Position numbers and translations under genes: made by a program. This document shows positions 1-10,800 of a stretch of 30,631 nucleotides of DNA, in pieces. Position 1 is the first letter of the stretch. Every line of letters starts with the position of its first letter. Source of the stretch: Beroe ovata (lineage: Eukaryota; Ctenophora; Nuda; Beroida; Beroidae); assembly GCA_946803715.1 (NCBI GenBank), contig CAMPET010000170.1, forward strand, positions 62,605 to 93,235, written 5' to 3'. The notes below the pieces were generated by a model that saw only the letters and a list, made by a program, of their open reading frames with translations, was not told the DNA's origin and did no database searches.

Positions 1-29
<29 letters not shown>
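1..29. repeat. (CA)n microsatellite at window start
   Basis: Perfect CA dinucleotide run at the left edge. The right edge (30602-30631) is also CA repeat, so the window may be an assembly unit bounded by microsatellites. Confidence 0.95.
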
Positions 30-31
<2 letters not shown>

Positions 32-1716
32 CCTCATTCACACAAATATACAACCGATCTTCAGCATCAACCTGGCACCTTATGTTTAATCAGATTAAAT
101 TGTAAACCTACACCACTGGCCACTATTAGATGATGGAGTTATTTTGATGAGACATCCAAAATATTATTTCGGCATATGGTAGAGAATTTCGGCACTCATG
201 TATATTATGTAGTCTCTCAGGGAACCCTGAAACTTCTTTGATTTCATGTCAACCAAATGTCACGTGTCAGCCTGGTCACGTTTTCATGTCATGTTTTAAA
301 TCACGTGTATATATTTGGTGTTTTCTGTCGGTGGTTGGCGCAAAACATGTTCATCAACACCTCAAGGGCTAATGAGCTGATATTGTTTGAGGGGTTGCGA
401 GAATGGAGGTCATTAGGGGGGAGGGAGGGTGTGGAATTTGAATATCCCAAACTCAATCCTCAAAGGATGGGATTCAGAGAGTAAATGTAGTCCCTCGAAT
501 TGTGATCAGCGGTAAAAAATTTACCAAAGTGCAGCGAAACCGAGCTCAAAATATTCTACCTAAGTTTCACTGATCCAGGTTTCCCCAAGCCATCTTTTGG
601 CAAAACTCCAAACTATGAACTAATTAGTCACACCCTATACCTATTTCTATCCCAGACACAGCCAAGAATGTGTTAAGCAACCCTGAGTATGCAGCATACT
701 AGTATTGATTATCATAATGAGTGTACCCACTCAATCCCTAGTAATAGGACCATGGACTATACAAATATGCTCTGCGTGTACTCTCTCTCTCTTTCTCTCT
801 CGACCCCACCTTGCCCCATGGATCTCTAACCCTGGAGTTATAATAGCTAGGGAGAGGGAGAGAGGGGGTGAGCTATTATTAGAGTATTAGAGGGAGGAGG
901 GAGAGAGAAAAGTCGATAGCTGAGGAGATCTGTGTACAAAGTGGAAATTGGTACTCAGGAGTTTATGTACTCAGGACAACTAATAAGAATTTTAATAGTT
1001 AATAGTTATGTAGCCCGACAAAATATTTGACACTAAATATTGGACTTTTTAAATGGGATAACGAAAAAATGTGAAATGAGTAGGTAGTACCTACGGGTTT
1101 CCAAATTTTATTATAATCTTTGAAAATCTCAATCAATCATTGCGAATCAATATATCTGATGATAAATCCGATAATTGCTCTTACTCGTCCAATAAATCAT
1201 GTGATATACCACCATGAAATATGACTGGGTGTGCAGCTAGAAGAAGCAGTTCAGACAAATGCATATTGTCATCTAGAGGCTAGCGGGGATGGGGGTTTCG
1301 ATTGAATATTATATGTGTCCATTATCAGTACTTTACCCATCTATCACGCTTCCCCCACTACTTAGGACTTAGTTACTAGGTACAACTTACGTTTGATACT
1401 GCTACTACCTACTACTGTTATTTTGTAATAGTGGTGATAGATGGCGCTACATACTTGTATTGTAATGAAGTTACTTTAGTGATTGATAGATTGTTCATTG
1501 CGGTCCTATAGCTTTCGTTGTGTGCTTGATGGAGATTCGATCACTGGGTTTCGCAGTATAAGTGCATGTTGCAGAATTTTGCAATTTTTGCAGTTAGGAT
1601 GTATCGCCTGGGTCTTGTTTGGTCTTGTACCAGTTGTACTTTTAATCTTTCTAGTTCCGAGTCGGTTTTCTGAGTCTAGTGATTTAACATTTTCTTTCTC
1701 TTTGGACAAGCTGACG
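30..1716. other. Non-coding upstream region and presumed 5'UTR/promoter of the 875-aa gene
   Basis: No coding exon could be supported here. The open frame running into the first coding exon from about 1483 begins at TTG, and its only ATG is at 1717, so it is treated as 5'UTR. A CT-rich tract (781-801) and a GA-rich tract (849-908) lie about 50 bp apart on the same strand. No convincing TATA box was seen. Confidence 0.5.
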
Positions 1717-1805
1717 ATGACAATATCATCCCTTGATGCTCAAGTCTTGGGAATTTCACTGAAAACCAACGGAAACAGCGACCTTCAGATCTTTGACAAC
1801 CTCGA
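1717..1805 (+). CDS. Coding exon 1 of the 875-aa gene
   Basis: The start codon at 1717 has A at -3 and is the only ATG in the frame. The exon begins MTISSLDAQ and ends with FDNL plus two bases of a Glu codon at the donor GA|gtaggt (phase 2). That phase matches the 4605/5493 exon, where the acidic run continues as EEEED. Confidence 0.65.
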
Positions 1806-4800
1806 GTAGGTTACACTTACCCTTTGTCTTTTTCTTCGTGTTTCTTGTTGGTAAACAATAATATTTCAGCAGAGAAGACTTGCAAAGAAGGAAATTGCTT
1901 CGCTAGAATTTACTCTTACCTCTGCCAGCTTGCGTGGCATTCAAATTTTAAACTGGCCGAGCCAACTTGAGGTGTATTATTAGCCTATAACGTCACATGT
2001 ATAATAATATGATAGATGACCTGAATGTTCTCATGGTGAAATGTTTTGACATGCTGAAAATTATGTTTGACCATCTCATTCTCCAGATTAACTTTTCCAA
2101 ATTTTCTCTTGACAATATTGTACATTGTACAATATACAAATTGTTATGTACATTTCTCCCACTGCCAATCCATCGAAAGAATCTAAATATTTTTGCTGCC
2201 CTCTTGCATCATATTGCTGCAATAATTACATGCATCCCAATAATACAAAATGTGCAATGAAAGTTCATGAAGCTATGTCAAATGGTCAAATTACAATGCT
2301 TCGCTTACCTCATATCAAGCTGTAGTGTGTCTGAGTAACTGATGTGGGTTATTGTTAGTTTTGGTTAGTAGCCTCCTTAATGTTTACTGCAATGTAAATT
2401 TACCCCGTCGTTTAGTTTTCTTGTTGTTGAGCATGACTGCTCTTGCAATACAGATATTTTCAATTCGTGCAGAGACTAAACTTAAATTTTCGTAAGTAAT
2501 TTGTGCCGATTTATATCAGTCATGTGACTATTGTTTCTTTAAAACAACTTCATTTAAATTCTAGCAAGGGATCTATCGAATGCTTGACATTTCGATATAA
2601 ATGTCGATAGCCGGTTATTTGAAGAATCTCCTGTGTTTTTCGTTGTAGTATGCGTAGCGATGGTCAAATTAAATTATGCGATGTGTGTAGTGAAATAATT
2701 CGAATTTATGTTAATAAAATTTCTAAGACGTGCCAAGAACATTCTTCTTTAATTCAATCCGTGTCTGCACCCTCTCTCATACTCCAGACCATCCTTCCAG
2801 AGCATGGAAATCACAGAGAGAGTGGTCGACATTTGTGGTCTCCCCGTGAAAATAACGGACGGAAGACCCTTTGCCCGTCCAGTCCACACAGTTCTTATAC
2901 TCCGTGGTCGACGCAGCGTCTCTGCTACCATGACAACCAGCACGTCCGGCGTGATGACGTCATCTTCATCAATGACGTCACTCACCAGTGTTCCGTCTCT
3001 GGACAGTCTGATTGCGTGGGAGGATGGGTGGAGGAAGAGTGTCCGAGAGTTACAGAGTGGCGGACACAGAGCTGTGGTCGTGGGGTTGCCAGGGGGTAGT
3101 GTTAGGAATAAGGGGGATGTGATTCGTGGGGTAATGGATGAGATAGGTAGGGAGGAGAATGAGATTGACCTGGAGGATGAGGGGAATTTCATGAGGATAG
3201 ACGGTGAGGAAGATAATTCGCACAAAGTGCAGATATCCAACGGTCATTCCTCCTCCAGGAAACAAGTTGTGGGTGTCTCTCTTGGGACAAGCAGTAACTA
3301 CATCCTACCCCTTCTTGAAGAGGACAAGCCCCAGCTATCAGGTTGGGTGAATATCTCTCCAACAACCATCCCTCAAATAGTAACCGACACTCTAGTCAAT
3401 CCCTCATCAAATTGTCGAATTCCGCTCCTAGTGGTGTATGGAGAAGGGGAAGTGAAGAGTAGATCGGTATGTGAGAAGATGTTGAGGCAGGGTGTGCCGG
3501 GGAATGTGAAAGTTGCAATGGTGAAGGGGTCGGGGGACCTGGCTGTTGACCATGATCACTGGGTGAAGCTTGTCAAGAACTTCCTTGGGACACTGTGATA
3601 TTTGTTTCTGGTTTAAAAAATTGTCAGAGACATGGAGTAATTCTTTGGAGAAAAGTGAAATGAGTGATACCGCAGTTTTAAAACCTAAAATGATGGAATG
3701 TCGTTGTGTACATGTTAAGTTTGAAACTACTCCCTCGATCCAATGACAATCACTCAAATCATTAACGTTTCATTGACACACCACCATCCCCACTATTTAC
3801 CTTTGGAGTAGTATATCCTGGCAAGGTGACAATCAATCAAAATACGGGGGTGACAATCATATATAGATACTTTGCCGCCAGAGCGCGTCCTGATGATAGG
3901 CTTGCACTAATTATACTCTCCTTGTGTGTGTGTGTTCCCCCAGACATCAACAACATCCCAGCTCTGATGCTTATAATTTATTGCGACAAACTTGGATCTG
4001 TTGCTTTTAATGCTGAGGGAAGAGAGAGAGCGCAGTTTCATTAGTTGTTAATCTATTAAATTCGTTGAAACGAGGCATCCGGTTTTCGATCATCACATAT
4101 TCTGTTCCAAGATCTATTTTCATATGATTTCATTTTAAACATGGGTAAAATTATGCGAATGAAAGTTAGAGTTTTCTATGTCATTTTGAATCAATTCTTC
4201 TGCGATGTAACGAACAAGTCTTCAGTAACGACTGCCAATTTAATTGTCTTACTCTTAAGTCTTACCGTCACATGATTGTAACTAGATCTAGACCTTGATA
4301 TGCCGCAAAAGTGAATACGCTCAAAATTGCATATTTGTTTTTAGGGCGGCTGCGGGGGACCAAATATTGGTCGTATCAAGTTTTTATCGTGAATTTGAAA
4401 GTCATCTTATCAGTTCGTCCCTTCCTGGGAAAATTCAATTTTTGCATGTGTGTATCGAGTAATATAAATTGGTTTTCCTTGAACAAAACAAGCACATATC
4501 ATACACATACAACCACCCACACAACCACCAACACATCATTTCACGTACAACTGTACAAATACATTCACAATACACAACTACAACAATTAACGCCCTAATT
4601 TCAGAGAAGAAGAAGACGCACTCCTGGACAGGCTGAGGGACAGAAAGAAGAAGAAACCTGGTGAGTGAACAGTTGGCGATTTGCCAGACAATAAGTAGTT
4701 TCAAGTTGGCAATCTGCCAACAGAGAATACAATACATGCGTGTGTCAACTATTCTCTGAGAATAGGTATACCTGTGAATGTGTGATTAGGCTATCAACTT

Positions 4801-7800
4801 CTGTGACAGAGCGGNCTGTTGCTTTTAATGCTGAGGGAAGAGAGAGAGAGTGCGCAGTTTCATCAGTTGTTAATTTATTAAATACGTTGGAACGAGGCAT
4901 CCAGTTTTCGATCATCACATATTGTGTTCCAAGATCTATTTTCATATGATTTCATTTTAATAAACATGGGTAAAATTATGCGAATAAAAGTTAGAAGACC
5001 TATTTTCATATCAATCTGTTTTTTCATATCAATCAGTTTGAACATGGGTGAAATTATTTGGAGGGAAGTTAGAGTTTTCTGTGTTTTTTGAATCAATTCT
5101 TCTGCGATGTTACGAACAAGTCTTCAGTAACGACTGCCAATTTAATTGTCTTTCCGTCACATGATTGTGACTAGATATGAACCTTGATATGCACGAAAAA
5201 TTGTATGCGCTCAAAATAGCATATGTGTTTTTAGGGCGGCTGCGGGGGACCAAATATTGGTCGTATCAAGTTTTTATCGTGAATTTGAAAGTCATCTTAT
5301 CAGTTCGTCCTTTCCTGGGAAAATTCAATTCAACATGTGTGTATCGAGGAATATAAATTTGTTTTCCTTGATCAAAACAAGCACATATCGTCAAATCATA
5401 CACATACAACCACCAACACATCATTTCACGTACAACTGTACAAATACTGTCACAATTATACACAACTACAACAATTAGCGCCCTAATTTCAGAGAAGAAG
5501 AAGACGCATTACTGGACAGGCTGAGGGACAGAAAGAAGAAGAAACCTGGTGAGTGAACAGTTGGCGATTTACCAGACGATAAGTAGTTTCAAGTCGGCAA
5601 TCTGCCAACAGAAAATACAATACATGCGTGTGTCAACTATTCTCTGAGAATAGGTATACCTGTGATGTTGTTAAATGGAGACTGATGTCATACTCAATGT
5701 GGAGTAGCAACTATAGTCTTGTGAAATAGTCAGGCGAGTTCTACTGGAAGTTTAAACGCGTGTACGTCAGTGATGATTTGAAGTATGACGTGTGAGCTTG
5801 TGTGTATGAATCATGGTATACACGAAAAAATGTGCACGTTAATGATCTTTCCAGAAACATTTTTTCAATGAACAGCCTTCATTGCTGAATGAAAGTACGA
5901 TTTAAGAATAGAATCAAACTTACAGTATTGGTTGGTACAATGGTACAGTCATTACTCATAAATCAAGTACCGTCCTACTCAAACTCAAATTGAATCGGTC
6001 TTTTTAAACAAAACCTGTCATAAGCGCGCTCAACCGTTACATATTTTAGTATCAAGATTATCGGACTTATTTCACATCTTAATCCGGGTTTTATGTTATT
6101 TTAAACGCGGTATTAAACTCCAAACTGTGACCAGGAACTTAGGTTTAATAATGCAGCGTTGAGTAGTGTTTATGTGTCACATTCAACTCTCAAGGGGGTT
6201 AAAGTGTTGAAAAGTGTTGCTATTAGTAGGATAGAAACAAACACTGTGTTTGTGTTGTTTTCATCGGTTTTGTTGTTGTTTTGGAATCAGGAATGAATTG
6301 GGAGAGAAATATTGCCGAAAGATAGGGGATGATTGAGATGTGGTTTTGAAATTCCAGAAAGGATTCGAAAGCTGCTCTGATTTACTTCCTAAATCTCTTT
6401 CTGACGTGACTAACTGTTCGTGATTTGACTAAGTCACGTGTTGGATGTTTCAACTAATGGTAACCGACTTGTGTGCCCTTAAACTCACTAGCCAATCACA
6501 GTTCACTGAGCTGTGTCTCATTAGCCAATCACAATTCACTGAGCTGTGCCTCACTAACCAATCACAGTTCACTGAGCTGTGTCTCACTAGCCAATCATAG
6601 CAGAGATCTATTCCATGGTGTTCTAATGAGAGAATAATATGTGGTATAATTATTCACCCCCAAACAGATGTCCAGAGAGAACGGGGGAAGAGGGGGTACT
6701 ATTAATCCCCTGGACTATGGAGAGAGTGGGGTAATTATAGTGTTTGATTAGTATGGGTACACACACACACATACACACACACACACACAGACACACACAC
6801 ACACACACACATACACACAGACACACAATTGCACTTACTTGCATTGAAACAGCTGACAGACGAACACACATATACTTTTCAAATTGAACAAGTCGCTTAG
6901 TTGCACTCACTTTACACTATGTATACTGTTGACTGGTAGCTAGTTGGTACACAATGCCTAGGGTGTGTGGAATGTAAGGTCTGTGTATGTTTTGTGTAAG
7001 TCACAATGGATACCACCCATTGTTCAAGGATGTTAGTGGGCTATCCAGATCTTTTGTTTACATCTGAGACCCATTCTATCTTGTTTATGAAGGAGTTCCA
7101 CACCTCTCGAACTTCAAGCTTATAAAATCTCCATGGATCAGATATCAAGGAAATACTGCCAAAATTTGATGATAATGCAGTTGAAACCATGACTGCAGTG
7201 ATTTGGACCTCATACCTAGATCGTTAATTATAAAACTACTGATGATCTTCATCGATATACCTACCAACCATACATCCAATACCAAACACATACAGAACTT
7301 TACATTAGAGGACCTAATTATCCAATTACTCCCTGTTTATGTGTGTATGTTTTTATCAATTATCCAATTATCTATTAATGTATGCGCGTGTTTATCGATA
7401 GCTGTCTATCATTGCCCAATATCGATAACATCCAACAATTTTTTTATCTCACTAGGTTATGTGTAAGCATAAAGTCCAATTATCCTATTTTGACTGTAAT
7501 GCTCTTAAGTCATCTCTTGAAAACACACTTGTCTCCACGTATTCTACATGTATTCTACATCTCAAAACGAAAGAAAATACTGGTTCCGAATTCCTGAGTC
7601 TCTAAGTCTGTTATTATCATAGTCCTTACTCCTTAGTCAGTCATATAATCCACTGTGTACAAAATATATATATATCATGTGCATTGAAAAACAAGAAGGT
7701 CTGACATGGAAATTTCTGAATATTCTTGAAAGACTTTGATATAATCGTGGAATGGCACCTTTTTTGTTATGGTTAGTGGTTACTACTTCGAGAAAATTAT

Positions 7801-10800
7801 TCCAATTTCCTCTCATTCGTTTGACAAAGGGCTGTTCCGAAATGTTGAGTGCAAAACCATACTTAGATTACTGCTGCCCTGTGTAGAATCATACTGATTT
7901 CAAATGTTGAAGTGGTCAGCTGATCTGGATTTGAGGCCACCTGTTGCTGCTGGCATGGGTTATGCGTTTGTTCCTTGGAAAATTGCAACATTGGGAATTT
8001 CTGCAGAACAAAAAGGGATGTCTTTGATATTTCAGGAGTGGTTTTATGAATTCTCAGATAGGAATAGTGATTATGACTTAAAAACTTTGGAAATGTTCTT
8101 ACCTATCTATAGGACCTTGTGAGGCATTCAAACTAGTGACGTATTCAAGGCTCGGTTTCAAGACCTCATTTCATAATTCATATATGTAGAGCCCATTGCG
8201 TATAGTAGGACGTGGTTCAAGAGTGTGATGGAAGTTAACTGCTTACTTTGAGTGTGTATCCCTGGAATGTAGCATCCTACCAGAGCTGATATCACGCGTG
8301 TTTTGATTGAATTTCCATCATCATGAAAATGAGGGATCAAATTTGTAGCTTCTCGATATTTTTTCTTCTTCCGTTCTTCGCCACTAATTAGATTTGATCC
8401 TACACTTTGAATGAAAAAGAGATACAGCAGGACTGTGGGAGACATGGGAAAATGTCACAAGATTTATGCAATAATTCCTATCCAGAATATGATTTGTTGT
8501 GTTGGGTGTATCTAATTAGGTTATCAGTTGGGAGGCTAATCTAATGAGAGCGGGTGATGGGGGGATCAGAAAGTGTCATGGTGTGAGTGTGAGTGTGTGA
8601 GTGTGTGTGCGTGTGGGAGTGGGAGTGTGTATGAGTGTGTGTGAGTGTGTGGGAGAGTGTGTGTATGTGTGAGTGTGTATGTGCGTGAGTGTGTTTGTGT
8701 GAGTGTACAGACTATTGTGTGAGTTAATATTTGTAAGTGTGTGTGTGGGAGGGTATGAAAGTAAGTACGTCATTTCGGCTTTATCAGAGTTTGTAATAAT
8801 TTGAGTGCTCATTCCCTGACTGTATATTTGGCTCTGTATATGAGGAATATATCATGTCACGTGTGGGAAGATGAGTGTAAGGCAATCTTAGGATCTAATA
8901 GACCTGGTAAATGTTACAGAGTTTAATGATACTCCGCTGTAGATCATCTTAGTCAGACCTTCCTAATGTCTAGATAAGTGTTTATGAAATCACTTAGGTA
9001 TTTTGAACGTTTCTCTCGATACTTTTGGATAATTTAAAGCTATGGCCTATGATAAAAAGAATGGTTACTAGGTATGACTTCACCATACATTATATCGATA
9101 TCCAGGGGGACCAAAATCACACACAATCATTGACTGTTTAACTCCCGTCAATCATAAATGTCAAGATATAAGCTACCTTAACTCAGATGGGTGTGTTATG
9201 GTACACGTCAAGGATGAAAGATCCTAGTAGGCGGCTCTGGTATATTATTAGTGCTCTGGAGTGGTGACATCTGTCTAAGTTCAGGACATTGGATTATGTG
9301 AGGGGTTTATCACGGCTGATTTGATCGCGCAACTGAAGCAAGAAGAAAACTTTAAAACCTATGTTATTATTGGAATGCTATTATTCGAAATCTCTTTGAA
9401 GTTAAGGACGATTGGGAACTCATCTATTTCTCCTGACTTAGTTTCACCTAGTTTCTGAGCGAGCAATGATGAGTTCTATTATCACAATGTGTGTGAGTGT
9501 ATTGTTTACCATCACTGAGATACATTTCCTAATACTGGAGTTCCAATATTCTGTGTGTTTTTGTTTTCGTTTATCGTTGATCTCTCTCTCTCTCTCTCGG
9601 TTTATTGCGGTTTGCTTGGATCAGGGCCAAATTCAGGACAGAAACTTGTAGTCATGCCAATAGGGACGGTTTTGGATAATCGGACGGGAGCTCGAGGTAA
9701 TCGATTGATGAGGATTTTGTAAAAATTGAGGACCGTTCCCTGGAGTATATGATAAGTCATATGTGATGACTTATGAATTGTATAGCACATGTGTCATGAT
9801 GTCATGTATCACAATGACATCATCTCATTCTTGTCCTCAACATTGGATTGTGATGGAGTGATGATCTAACAAGAGAGAAATGGATTCACATTTTGGGTCA
9901 ACTTTTAGTCAAAAATCAAAAATGTGGATCCTTGAAATACCTTCTTACCGGATACAATAGCGTGATGCAGTCTCTTGTTTCGTGGTGATACGGCATCCCC
10001 TCTTTGTGATTGTATCGGATCATCAGTGACACACANAGACACACACACACGCGCGTCGCACACGCGCTCTCACAAACACAAACACTCGCGCTCGAAAACA
10101 CAAACGCACGCACACAAACACACACACACACACAAACATACACGCTCTCAAAAAAACACAAGCTCAAACACACACACACACACACACTGTATTATATTAT
10201 ACCACACAGACTAAAGACTTGCGGGGAGTGTAAATTGTGTACATTCCTGGGTCATGAATCATGATTCGATTACCAGCGTACACTGTCACCCTCTCACATC
10301 ACCCCTATCCCCCTCCAGTTACCTTTTTTCCACCTCTCTCCGTCTCTTTTCCGCACCTATCCCCAATCAATATCATAATCTCTAATTATGGATTAAAGAA
10401 TATTATGAGAAACGCCGTATGGACGTGAGGATAAATTATAACCCAATTAAGTGGACGACGGCAGGACACAGGGGCATCGCTAAATGAGAGATCAGATTTC
10501 ATCGAATATGACCGTATCGTATTATGATTATTTTGAGACAGAGACGGCTCGCTCAGCTGAGAAATGATTCAAATGATGCGAATATTTATTTATAGTGGGA
10601 TAGGTTAGTCGGGCGGAAAGTCTTTGCAAAGTTATTTTGTACACCTGGTGACTCGAATGTGGGATATTAGAACTATATGGCTGGACCACTCTCCATATAA
10701 TAGGACATCCTGATGTAGTATATTCATAAGTTGGGTCACGTTTTTGCGGTCCAATGCTCTTTTATAATCTTAATAGAGAGACTGTTAGTGTGAGTGTCAG

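Noticed and set aside
781-910. CT tract and GA tract as a hairpin
   Set aside because: The arms are low-complexity and about 50 bp apart; pairing would be trivial and not specific.
1483-1716. N-terminal extension with a hydrophobic stretch in frame with exon 1
   Set aside because: The frame opens with TTG, not ATG; the first ATG is 1717. It is treated as 5'UTR.
2650-3099. 149-codon plus-strand frame and the 163-codon minus-strand frame overlapping the ABHD14-like gene
   Set aside because: They are shadows in other frames of the better-supported 2804-3598 gene and lack protein-family similarity.
6650-6910. Cys/Val-rich frame, and similar Thr/His-rich frames at 8576-8812 and 9916-10264
   Set aside because: Translations of CA/GT microsatellites.
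7904-8122. 72-codon frame with ordinary amino-acid composition
   Set aside because: No recognisable family, no splice sites in phase with neighbours; kept only as a remark.
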